Part shown: piece after piece, positions 47,474 through 57,369 of the stretch
Layout: every line of letters begins with the position of its first letter
Position numbering within the stretch: the stretch's first letter is position 1
Origin: Pseudoxanthomonas broegbernensis
GTDB taxonomy: Bacteria > Pseudomonadota > Gammaproteobacteria > Xanthomonadales > Xanthomonadaceae
NCBI RefSeq assembly: GCF_014202435.1
Contig: NZ_JACHGU010000005.1
Span: 269,579 to 333,578, forward strand
Length of the DNA: 64,000 nucleotides
Direction: 5' to 3'
The notes under the pieces: model-generated
Seen by the model: only the letters and a program-made list of their open reading frames with translations
Databases searched by the model: none
What the model was told of the DNA's origin: nothing
Translations under genes and position numbers: made by a program

Positions 47474-48757
47474 ATGGACGCGATCGACACCCGGCTTCCC
47501 CACCTGGTCGTGATCGGCGGCGGCTTCGCCGGGCTATGGGCCACGCGCGCGCTGGCCAAGGCACCGCTGCGCATCACCCTGCTCGACCGCAGCAACCACC
47601 ACCTGTTCCAGCCGCTGCTCTACCAGGTGGCCACCGCGGGGCTGTCGGCGCCGGACATCGCCGCGCCGCTGCGGCACATCCTGCGCCGGCAATGCAACGT
47701 CCAGGTGCGGCTGGGCGAAGCCACCGGCATCGATCCGGCCGCGCGCCGGGTGGCACTGGCCGACGGCGGCGCGCTCGGCTTCGACTACCTGCTGCTGGCC
47801 AGCGGCGCCACCCACGCCTACTTCGGCAACGACCAATGGGCCGCGCACGCGCCGGGCCTGAAGTCGCTGGACGACGCGCTGCACCTGCGCCGCCAGTTGC
47901 TGTTGGCGTTCGAGCGCGCCGAGGCCTGCGACGATCCGGCCGAGCGCGCGGCATGGCTGAGCTTCGCCGTGGTCGGCGGCGGCCCCACCGGCGTGGAACT
48001 GGCCGGCACCCTGGCCGAGATCGCCCGGCACACGCTGAAGGACGAGTTCCGCCGGATCGACCCGGCCAGCGCGCGCGTGCGCCTGGTCGAGGCCGGGCCG
48101 CGGGTGCTGGCGTCCTTTCCCGAGGAACTGTCGCGCAAGGCGCGGCGCCAGCTCGAACGCCTGGGCGTGGAGGTGTCCACCGGCGTGCCGGTCACCGCGA
48201 TCGACGGCGGCGGCTACCGCCTGGGCGAGGACTACGTGCACGCACGCACCGTGGTGTGGGCCGCCGGCGTGGCCGCCTCGCCGCTGGCGCGCGCGCTGGG
48301 CGTGCCGCTGGACCGCGCCGGGCGGGTGATCGTGGAGCCGGACCTGAGCGTGCCCGGGCACCCGCACGTATTCGTCGCCGGCGACCTGGCCGCGGTGCAG
48401 CGTGCCGACGGGCGCCCGGTGCCGGGCGTGGCGCCGGCGGCCAAGCAGATGGGCCGGCACGTGGCCGCGTCGCTCCGCGCGCGCCTGCGCGGCGTGCAGG
48501 CCGGCGCGTTCGGCTACCGCGACTTCGGCAACCTGGCCACCATCGGGCGCATGGCCGCGGTGGTGGACCTGCACGGGTTCAAGCTCTCCGGCCTGCTGGC
48601 GTGGTGGTTCTGGCTGGCCGCGCACGTGTTCTTCCTGATCGGCTTCCGCAACCGCCTGGTGGTGCTGCTCAACTGGGCCTGGGCCTACTGGAGCTACCAG
48701 CGCGCGGCGCGGATCATCCTGGGCCGGGACCGCGAGGGGCCGGTGCCTCCTGCCTGA
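47474..48757 (+). CDS. ndh: Type II NADH:quinone oxidoreductase (NDH-2)
   Basis: A 427-residue flavoprotein that moves electrons from NADH to quinone without proton pumping. FAD loop VVIGGGFAGLWATRAL, FQPLLYQVATAGLSAPDIAA, NAD loop VVGGGPTGVELAGTLAEIA, and VFVAGDLAAVQ. C-terminal membrane-associated helices (AWWFWLAAHVFFLIGFRNR). Divergent from the NYN gene. Confidence 0.94.
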   Translation: MDAIDTRLPHLVVIGGGFAGLWATRALAKAPLRITLLDRSNHHLFQPLLYQVATAGLSAPDIAAPLRHILRRQCNVQVRLGEATGIDPAARRVALADGGALGFDYLLLASGATHAYFGNDQWAAHAPGLKSLDDALHLRRQLLLAFERAEACDDPAERAAWLSFAVVGGGPTGVELAGTLAEIARHTLKDEFRRIDPASARVRLVEAGPRVLASFPEELSRKARRQLERLGVEVSTGVPVTAIDGGGYRLGEDYVHARTVVWAAGVAASPLARALGVPLDRAGRVIVEPDLSVPGHPHVFVAGDLAAVQRADGRPVPGVAPAAKQMGRHVAASLRARLRGVQAGAFGYRDFGNLATIGRMAAVVDLHGFKLSGLLAWWFWLAAHVFFLIGFRNRLVVLLNWAWAYWSYQRAARIILGRDREGPVPPA

Positions 48758-48777
48758 ACCGTCGGGCGCCGCCGGCT

Positions 48778-51525
48778 TCAGTCGGCGACCAGGCCGGGGA
48801 ACCGCACGCGCTCCCCCGCCGCGCCGGCCGCAACCTCCAGGGTCACGTTCATCACCGTCGGGTCGTCGCGGTCCAGGGCGACCCGGAAACCCAGTTGCCG
48901 GCACATCGCCAGCATGGTCGCGTTCTCGCGCAGCACCTGGCCCTCCACCGCCTTCAGGCCGATGCTGCCGGCGTACTCGATCATGATCCGCATCAACTGC
49001 CAGCCGATGCCGTGGCCCTTCAGGTCCGAGCGCACCAGGATGCCGTACTCGCCGCGCTCGTAGTTGGCGTCGGCCAGCAGCCGCACCGCGCCCAGCATCC
49101 GCCCGCTGCCCGGCTCCAGCGCCACCAGGGCGATGGAGCGCGCGTAGTCGAGCTGGGTCAGGCGGGCGATGAACTCGTGGCTGAAGTGGCGCACCGCCGA
49201 GAAGAAGCGCAGGCGCAGGTCCTCGTCGCTGACCTTGTCGAAGAACGCGCGGAACAGGTCCTCGTCCTCCGGCCGCACCGGGCGCACGGACATGCGCCGG
49301 CCGTGGGCCAGCTCCACCTCGCGCTCCCACTCCTTGGGGTACGGGCGGATCACGAAGCGCGAGTGCCACGGCCCCTTCCGCGCCGGCCCCTCGTGCGGGG
49401 CGATGGCCACCCGCGCGTCCACCGCGATCACGCCGTCCTTGTCGGCCAGCAGCGGGTTGATGTCCAGTTCGCGCACCTGCGGGATGTCGGCGGCCAGTTG
49501 CGCCAGCTTCACCAGCACCAGCGCCACCGCGCGCTCGTCGGCGGCGGGCACGTCGCGGTAGGCCTTGAGGATGCGCGAGACACGGGTGCGCGCGATCAGC
49601 TCGTGGGCCAGGCGCAGGTCCAGCGGCGGCAGCGCCAGGGCCTTGTCGTCGATCACCTCCACCGCGGTGCCGCCGCGGCCGAACACCACCACCGGGCCGA
49701 AGGTGGCGTCGTCGGCCAGGCCGGCGATCAGTTCGCGCGCCTTGGCCTTGACGATCATCGGGTGCACGGTCACGCCCTCGATGCGCGCCTGCGGGCGCAA
49801 TTCGCGGGCGCGGGCGAGGATGCCGGCGGCGGCCTCGCGCACCGAGGCCTCGCTGGCCAGGTTCAGGCGCACGCCGTCCACGTCGGACTTGTGGACGATG
49901 TCCGGCGAGAGGATCTTCAGCGCCACCGGCGTGCCTTCGGCCAGCAGCGGCGCGGCCGCGGCCACCGCCGCGTCCGGGTCGGCGGCCAGGGTCACCGGGG
50001 TGATGGGGATGCCGTAGGCGTCCAGCAGCGCGGTCACCTCCAGCGGGTCCAGCCAGCGCCGGCCCTGCGCCAGCGCCCCGGCCACCACCGCCTGCGCGGC
50101 GGCGGTGTCGACCACGAAGTCCTCCGGCAGGCTGGGCGGGGTCTCCATCAGCGCTTGCTGCACCTCGCGGTGGCGGACCAGGTAGGTGTAGCCGCGCACC
50201 GCGTCGGCCTCGGTGGCGAAGGTGGGCACGCCGGCCGCATCCAGCCGCGCCAGGGCCCGCTCGCCGCCGCCCAGCCATACGCCCAGCACGGGCTTGGCCG
50301 CCGCCGCACCGCCGCGCGGACGCTTCTCCAGGACCGAGGCCACCGCCTCGGCGGCCTCGACCGAGGACGACAGCGCGGTGGGCACGTTCATCACCAGCAC
50401 CGCGTCGTTGTCGCGGCTGGAGAGCAGGGTTTCCAGCGCGGCGGTATAGCGCTGCGCATCGGCGTCGCCGACGATGTCCACCGGGTTGGCGCGCGACCAG
50501 GTGGGCGGCAGCACCGCGTCCAGCCGCTGGACCGTGGCCTGGTCCAGCGCGGCCAGGGTGCCGCCCAGGTCGATCAGGCGGTCCACCGCCAGCACGCCGA
50601 TGCCGCCGCCGTTGGTGAGGATGGCCAGGCGGCCGCCCGGGGCGCTGCGCAGGTGGCCAAGGGTCTCGGCGGCGGCGAACAGTTCGTCCAGGGCCAGCAC
50701 CCGCAGCAGGCCGGCGCGGCGGAACGCGGCGTCGTAGACCGCGTCCGAGCCGGCCAGGGCGCCGGTATGGGTGGCCGCGGCCTTGGCGCCCTGCGCGTGG
50801 CGGCCGGACTTGACCACCACCACGGGCTTGGCGCGGGCGGCCGCGCGCGCGGCGGACATGAACTTGCGCGCGTGGCGGATCGATTCGATGTACAGCAGGA
50901 TCGCGCGGGTCTTCGGGTCCTGGGCGAACCAGTCCAGCAGGTCGCCGAAGTCCACGTCCAGCGCGTCGCCCAGCGAGACCACGGCGGAAAAGCCGATCGA
51001 GCGCGCCGCGCCCCACTCCACCAGGCCGGCGGCGATCGCGCCCGACTGCGAGACGAGGGCCAGGTCGCCCGGCAGCGGCGCGCGCGCGGCGAAGCTGGCA
51101 TTGAGCCCGACGTGCGGGGCCATCACCCCCAGGCAGTTGGGGCCGACCACGCGCAGGCCGTGCGGCCGTGCGATATCGCGCAGCCGCTCCAGCAGCGAGC
51201 CGGGCCCGTGACCCAGGCCGGCGGTCACCACCACCGCCGCCCGCGCGCCCACGGCGATGGCCTCGGCGATCACGTCCGGCACCGTGGCCGCCGGGGTGGA
51301 GACGACCACCAGTTCCGGCTGGAACGGCAGATCGGCCAGCCGCGCGACGGTGGCGATGTCCTCGATCCGCGGATACTTCGGGTTGACCACGCCCACCGGC
51401 CCGGCGAAGCCGGCCTGGCGCAGGTTGCGCACCACCGTGCGGCCCACCGAGCGCTCGCGCGGGCTGGCGCCGACCACGGCGACCGAACGCGGGCGGAAGA
51501 CCGCCTCCAGGGCATAGGTACTCAT
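48778..51525 (-). CDS. Acyl-CoA synthetase-like protein lysine acetyltransferase (Pat type)
   Basis: A 915-residue protein. CoA-binding domain (FRPRSVAVVGASPRERSVGR), succinyl-CoA synthetase-like domain (VGPNCLGVMAP, SQSGAIAAGL), ATP-grasp part (LDAYGIPITPVTLAAD, VALKILSPDIVHKSDVDGV) and a C-terminal GNAT domain (about 745-890, YGILVRSDLKGHGIGWQLM). This order is that of the Pat/Pka acetyltransferases that acetylate acetyl-CoA synthetase. Start at ATG 51525. Single gene. Confidence 0.9.
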   Translation of the reverse strand: MSTYALEAVFRPRSVAVVGASPRERSVGRTVVRNLRQAGFAGPVGVVNPKYPRIEDIATVARLADLPFQPELVVVSTPAATVPDVIAEAIAVGARAAVVVTAGLGHGPGSLLERLRDIARPHGLRVVGPNCLGVMAPHVGLNASFAARAPLPGDLALVSQSGAIAAGLVEWGAARSIGFSAVVSLGDALDVDFGDLLDWFAQDPKTRAILLYIESIRHARKFMSAARAAARAKPVVVVKSGRHAQGAKAAATHTGALAGSDAVYDAAFRRAGLLRVLALDELFAAAETLGHLRSAPGGRLAILTNGGGIGVLAVDRLIDLGGTLAALDQATVQRLDAVLPPTWSRANPVDIVGDADAQRYTAALETLLSSRDNDAVLVMNVPTALSSSVEAAEAVASVLEKRPRGGAAAAKPVLGVWLGGGERALARLDAAGVPTFATEADAVRGYTYLVRHREVQQALMETPPSLPEDFVVDTAAAQAVVAGALAQGRRWLDPLEVTALLDAYGIPITPVTLAADPDAAVAAAAPLLAEGTPVALKILSPDIVHKSDVDGVRLNLASEASVREAAAGILARARELRPQARIEGVTVHPMIVKAKARELIAGLADDATFGPVVVFGRGGTAVEVIDDKALALPPLDLRLAHELIARTRVSRILKAYRDVPAADERAVALVLVKLAQLAADIPQVRELDINPLLADKDGVIAVDARVAIAPHEGPARKGPWHSRFVIRPYPKEWEREVELAHGRRMSVRPVRPEDEDLFRAFFDKVSDEDLRLRFFSAVRHFSHEFIARLTQLDYARSIALVALEPGSGRMLGAVRLLADANYERGEYGILVRSDLKGHGIGWQLMRIMIEYAGSIGLKAVEGQVLRENATMLAMCRQLGFRVALDRDDPTVMNVTLEVAAGAAGERVRFPGLVAD

Positions 51526-51737
51526 CGCGCGCGCCTCGTCTCCATGCATGCGCACGATACAGGGCCGGCCGTCTACGGCCCGCCCCCGGACAATATGTCC
51601 CATCCCCGCCGCGCGGGCCCGGCCTATACTTCCGGCGAAGGTTTACCCAGCGCTGCGCGCCAGGCGATCCCGCTCCCAGTCCACAGGGCATGGCGACGGC
51701 CAGTTTCGTGGGTAACCCGAAACATCCGGCCATGCAT

Positions 51738-51751
51738 TGATCCGGATCAAT
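51738..51751 (+). promoter_or_regulatory. FNR/ANR box for the cbb3 operon
   Basis: TTGAT-CCGG-ATCAA is a perfect consensus. The centre is 64.5 bases before the ccoN ATG. GATGAT at 51774-51779 is the -10 candidate. Confidence 0.82.
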
Positions 51752-51808
51752 GCCCGGGTCGCGCCATCGGGGGGATGATTCCCCCGTTCAGACTGAGGAA
51801 CGGACCGC

Positions 51809-53248
51809 ATGCACAGCGTGCAGGGGACATACAACGACAAGGTGGTGCACCAGTTCGCGGTGGCGACCGTGTTCTGGGGCATCGTCGGCATGGCCGTGGG
51901 CGTGCTGATCGCCGCCCAGCTCTACTGGCCGGCGCTGAACTTCGACACCGCCTGGCTCAGCTACGGCCGCCTGCGCCCGCTGCACACCAACGGGGTGATC
52001 TTCGCCTTCGGCGGCTCGGTGCTGTTCGCCACCTCGCTGTACGTGGTCCAGCGCACCTGCCACGTGCGCCTGATCTCCGACCGGCTGTCCGCCTTCGTGT
52101 TCTGGGGCTGGCAGGCGGCGATGGTCGGCGCGGTCATCACCCTGCCGCTGGGCTACACCCAGGGCAAGGAATACGCCGAGCTGGAGTGGCCGCTGGACCT
52201 GCTGATCGCGGTGGTCTGGGTGGCCTACGGCTGGCTGTTCTTCGGCACCCTGGCCAAGCGCCGGGTCAAGCACATCTACGTGGCCAACTGGTTCTACGGC
52301 GCCTACGTGATCGCCGTGGGCCTGCTGCACATCGTCAACAACCTGGCCATCCCGGCCGGGCTGTGGAAGTCCTACCCGATCTACAGCGGCGCGGTCGACG
52401 CGATGGCGCAGTGGTGGTACGGCCACAATGCGGTGGCGTTCCTGCTCACCGTCGGCTACCTGGCGATGATGTACTACTTCGTGCCCAAGCAGGCGCAGCG
52501 GCCGATCTACTCCTACCGCCTGTCGATCGTGCACTTCTGGGCGCTGATCTCCATCTACATGTGGGCCGGCCCGCATCACCTGCACTACACCGCGCTGCCG
52601 GACTGGGCGCAGTCGGTGGGCATGGTGTTCTCGGTGATCCTGCTGGCGCCGTCGTGGGGCGGCGCGATGAACGGCATCCTCACCCTGTCGGGGGTGTGGC
52701 ACAAGCTGCGCACCGACCCGATCCTCAAGTTCCTGATCGTGGCCATCAGCTTCTACATGATCGCCACCTTCGAAGGCCCGCTGCTGTCGATCAAGACCGT
52801 CAACTCACTGTCCCACTACACCGACTGGACCGTGGGCCACGTCCACGCCGGCACCCTGGGCTGGGTGGCGATGATCTCCATCGGCTCGCTGTACTCGCTG
52901 TACCCGCGCCTGCTGGGCCTGCAAGGCATGTACTCCACCCGCCTGGTGGACGCGCACTTCTGGCTGCACACCCTGGGCGTGGTGTTCTATATCGTCTCGA
53001 TGTGGATCGCCGGCATCACCCAGGGCCTGATGTGGCGCGCCACCAACGCCGACGGCACCCTCACCTACAGCTTCGTCGAATCCCTGATCGCCACCTACCC
53101 CTACTACCTGGGGCGGCTGCTGGGCGGCGTGCTGATCCTGGCCGGCATGTGCCTGATGGGCTGGCACATGTGGCGCACCCGCCAGATGGCGCGCAACCCG
53201 GCGCCGCAGCCGGTGATGCCGCCGCACAGCGCCGAAGCGCAGGCCTGA
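51809..53248 (+). CDS. ccoN: cbb3-type cytochrome oxidase subunit I CcoN
   Basis: A 479-residue catalytic subunit with 12 helices, reducing oxygen at low concentrations. Heme and CuB histidines in [33 protein letters not shown] and [14 protein letters not shown]. First gene of the cco operon behind an FNR box. Confidence 0.97.
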   Translation: MHSVQGTYNDKVVHQFAVATVFWGIVGMAVGVLIAAQLYWPALNFDTAWLSYGRLRPLHTNGVIFAFGGSVLFATSLYVVQRTCHVRLISDRLSAFVFWGWQAAMVGAVITLPLGYTQGKEYAELEWPLDLLIAVVWVAYGWLFFGTLAKRRVKHIYVANWFYGAYVIAVGLLHIVNNLAIPAGLWKSYPIYSGAVDAMAQWWYGHNAVAFLLTVGYLAMMYYFVPKQAQRPIYSYRLSIVHFWALISIYMWAGPHHLHYTALPDWAQSVGMVFSVILLAPSWGGAMNGILTLSGVWHKLRTDPILKFLIVAISFYMIATFEGPLLSIKTVNSLSHYTDWTVGHVHAGTLGWVAMISIGSLYSLYPRLLGLQGMYSTRLVDAHFWLHTLGVVFYIVSMWIAGITQGLMWRATNADGTLTYSFVESLIATYPYYLGRLLGGVLILAGMCLMGWHMWRTRQMARNPAPQPVMPPHSAEAQA

Positions 53249-53258
53249 GGAAGACGAG

Positions 53259-53873
53259 ATGGGAATCGCACACGAGAAGATCGAGAAGAACGTCGGCCTG
53301 CTGGCCGTGCTGATCGCCGTGGCCGTCTCGCTGGGCGGCCTGGCCGAGATCGTGCCGCTGATGCTGCAGGCCGAGGCGATCGAGCCGGCGCCCGGGGTCG
53401 AGCCGTACCCGGCGCTGGAACTGGCCGGCCGCGACGTGTACGTGCGCGAGGGCTGCTACGGCTGCCATTCGCAGATGGTGCGCACGCTGCGCTTCGAGAC
53501 CGAGCGCTACGGCCACTACTCGCTGGCCGGCGAGTCGGTCTACGACCGCCCGTTCCAGTGGGGCTCCAAGCGCACCGGGCCGGACCTGGCGCGGGTGGGC
53601 GGGCGCTATTCGGACGACTGGCACCGGGTGCACCTGACCGACCCGCGCGCGGTGGTGCCCGAATCCAACATGCCCGCGTTCCCGTGGCTGGCCAGGACCG
53701 GCGTGGACGGCGGCTCGGTGGCGATGCGGATGAAGGCGCTGCAGCGCCTGGGCGACCCGTACAGCGACGCGCAGATCGCCGCCGCGGCCGCCGAGGTCGC
53801 CGGCAAGACCGAGCTCGATGCTGTGGTGGCCTACCTGCAGGGCCTGGGCAGAAACGCGCCGAAGGGGAACTGA
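53259..53873 (+). CDS. ccoO: cbb3-type oxidase subunit II CcoO
   Basis: A 204-residue membrane-anchored monoheme cytochrome c. One N-terminal helix, heme motif C-Y-G-C-H ([16 protein letters not shown]), and the axial Met region [10 protein letters not shown]. 10 bases after ccoN. Confidence 0.96.
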   Translation: MGIAHEKIEKNVGLLAVLIAVAVSLGGLAEIVPLMLQAEAIEPAPGVEPYPALELAGRDVYVREGCYGCHSQMVRTLRFETERYGHYSLAGESVYDRPFQWGSKRTGPDLARVGGRYSDDWHRVHLTDPRAVVPESNMPAFPWLARTGVDGGSVAMRMKALQRLGDPYSDAQIAAAAAEVAGKTELDAVVAYLQGLGRNAPKGN

Positions 53874-53877
53874 GCAG

Positions 53878-54024
53878 ATGATTTCCGGAATCGTGACGCT
53901 GCTGTTGCTGCTGCTGTTCGTCGGCATCTGGGCCTGGGCCTGGCTGCCGCGCAACCGCGCCGGCTTCGACGAGGCCGCGCGCCTGGCGCTGGACGACGCG
54001 CCGGCCGAGGAGGACCGGGCATGA
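53878..54024 (+). CDS. ccoQ: cbb3-type oxidase subunit CcoQ
   Basis: A 48-residue protein with one helix (MISGIVTLLLLLLFVGIWAW) and a polar tail. Too short for easy detection but placed between ccoO and ccoP. Overlaps the ccoP start by 4 bases (ATGA). Confidence 0.9.
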   Translation: MISGIVTLLLLLLFVGIWAWAWLPRNRAGFDEAARLALDDAPAEEDRA

Positions 54025-54941
54025 GCACCGGCTGGTCGTGGTACGTCATCGCCCTGGTGGTGCTGAACCTGGGCGGCTGCACCTGGCTGCTGTGGTGGAC
54101 GGCCAAGCGCCGCCCCGGCGACCCCAAGCCCGAGGACACCAGCCATTACTGGGACGGCGACATCACCGAGTACAACAAGCCGATGCCGCGCTGGTGGATC
54201 ATCGGCTTCTACATCGCCCTGGCCTTCGGCGTGGTGTACCTGGCCTGGTACGGCGGGCTGGGCGGCTACCCGGGCCTGAGCCGCTGGAGTTCGGCGGGCG
54301 AGCACGACCGGGCCAAGGCCACCGCCGATGCGCGCCTGGAGGAGACCTTCTCCGCCTACCGCGGGCGGGCGCTGCCGGACCTGGCGGGCGATCCGCGCGC
54401 GCGCGCGCTGGGCCGTTCGATCTTCGCCAATACCTGCGCCACCTGCCACGGCTCCTCGGGCCAGGGCGCGATCGGCTACCCCGACCTGACCGACGCCATC
54501 TGGCACTGGGGCGGCGCGCCCGAGCGGATCCTGGAGACGGTGCTGGACGGCCGCGAGGGCGTGATGCCGGAGTGGGGCACGGTGCTGGCCGGCATGGGCG
54601 GCCCGGAAGCGGTGGACTACACCATCGCCTACGTGCGCACCCTCTCGGCGCCGGAGACGCTGCAGAACAACTACATGGCCGCCCAGGGCCGGAAGCTGTA
54701 CGAGGGCGTGTGCGTGGCCTGCCACGGCGTCGACGGCACGGGCAACCCGGACATCGGCGCACCGGACCTGACCGACGACTACTGGATGTACGGCAGCAGC
54801 CGCGAAAGCCTGCGCAAGACCATCGCCGAGGGCCGCCACGGGGTCATGCCCGCCCACCGCGACCTGCTGGGCGAAACCCGCGCGCGCCTGGTCGCCGCCT
54901 ACGTGTGGTCGCTGTCCAACGGCGCCGCGGCGGCCGACTGA
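54021..54941 (+). CDS. ccoP: cbb3-type oxidase diheme subunit CcoP
   Basis: A 306-residue protein. Two N-terminal helices with YWDGDITEYNKPMPRWW between them, then two cytochrome c domains with C-A-T-C-H and C-V-A-C-H. Electron entry to CcoN, possibly from the cytochrome c4 of this window. Confidence 0.95.
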   Translation: MSTGWSWYVIALVVLNLGGCTWLLWWTAKRRPGDPKPEDTSHYWDGDITEYNKPMPRWWIIGFYIALAFGVVYLAWYGGLGGYPGLSRWSSAGEHDRAKATADARLEETFSAYRGRALPDLAGDPRARALGRSIFANTCATCHGSSGQGAIGYPDLTDAIWHWGGAPERILETVLDGREGVMPEWGTVLAGMGGPEAVDYTIAYVRTLSAPETLQNNYMAAQGRKLYEGVCVACHGVDGTGNPDIGAPDLTDDYWMYGSSRESLRKTIAEGRHGVMPAHRDLLGETRARLVAAYVWSLSNGAAAAD

Positions 54942-54949
54942 GGCCGACG

Positions 54950-55231
54950 ATGAGCGCACCGGACTTCGACCATCCGCCCCGCCCGCTGGTACAGCGGGTG
55001 GGCGCGATCCTGTGGCCCAGCTTCTTCGCCGCGGGCGTGGCGACGATGGTGTTCTTCGCCTTCGTCGACCCGACCGAGCTGGGGCGCATCACCTTCCCGC
55101 ACGTCGAGCTCACCCGCGGGGTCGGCTACACCATCGGGTTCTTCACCTTCTGGCTGGCGACCGCGTCGTCCAGCCTGTTCACCTGGATCCTGCTGCGACC
55201 CTCGAGCCGCTTCAATGGCCCCAGGCGCTAG
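54950..55231 (+). CDS. Small two-helix membrane protein between ccoP and ccoG
   Basis: 93 residues, starting SAPDFDHPPRPLVQRVGAIL, with two membrane helices (about 20-40 and 60-82). 8 bases after ccoP. Not a known core Cco subunit. Probably an accessory factor of the oxidase in this lineage; unassigned. Confidence 0.7.
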   Translation: MSAPDFDHPPRPLVQRVGAILWPSFFAAGVATMVFFAFVDPTELGRITFPHVELTRGVGYTIGFFTFWLATASSSLFTWILLRPSSRFNGPRR

Positions 55232-55249
55232 TCCAAGGCGGGTTGCACG

Positions 55250-56797
<1,548 letters not shown>

Positions 56798-56807
56798 GGC
56801 AGACCCC

Positions 56808-57362
56808 ATGACCGACGACCGCTCGCCCGAAACCGCCAGTTCGCCCTGGCGCCAGCCGATCGTGTGGCTGGTCATCGCGCTGGTGGCCGCGTCGGTGATC
56901 GGCGGCGTGGTCATGGTGACGGTGGCCGGCCGCGATGGCCCGATGGACGCGGTGCCCGACCGGGTCCAGCGCACGGGCCAGGTGCAGCAGAGCGACCTCG
57001 GCCCCGACGCGCGCGCCGCCGAACTGGACCTCAGCGCGATCGTGCGAGTGGACCGGGAGGCCGGCGTGGTGGAAGCGCTGCCGGTGACCGGCCGGTTCGA
57101 CCGCGCCGCGCCGCTGGCGCTGCGGCTGCATCATCCGCTGCGCGCGGCCGAGGACCTGTCGCTGCGGCTGCAACCGACCGATACCGGCTGGCGTGCCGAG
57201 GCGGCCCTGGACCTGGGCCACGACTGGCTGCTGCAGCTCGGCCCGGACGACGGAGGCTGGCGCCTGCGCGGCCGCCTGCCGCGCGGCCAGCTTGCCGCGC
57301 GCGCGGACCCGGCCGTGGGCGGCGAAAGCCCCGACGACGCGCCCGACGCGCCAGCGCCCTGA
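56808..57362 (+). CDS. ccoH: FixH/CcoH-like oxidase assembly protein
   Basis: A 184-residue protein with one helix near residues 17-41, then a periplasmic domain with LALRLHHPLRAAEDLSLRLQ and GWRAEAALDLGHDWLLQL. This matches FixH/CcoH, which supports assembly of the oxidase. The C-terminus carries an additional acidic/Pro tail. Confidence 0.88.
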   Translation: MTDDRSPETASSPWRQPIVWLVIALVAASVIGGVVMVTVAGRDGPMDAVPDRVQRTGQVQQSDLGPDARAAELDLSAIVRVDREAGVVEALPVTGRFDRAAPLALRLHHPLRAAEDLSLRLQPTDTGWRAEAALDLGHDWLLQLGPDDGGWRLRGRLPRGQLAARADPAVGGESPDDAPDAPAP

Positions 57363-57369
57363 GTTCGCC

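Noticed and set aside
47392..53313. A very long plus-strand open frame through several genes
   Set aside because: It crosses the NDH-2, Pat and ccoN genes in a wrong frame and has no recognisable domain.
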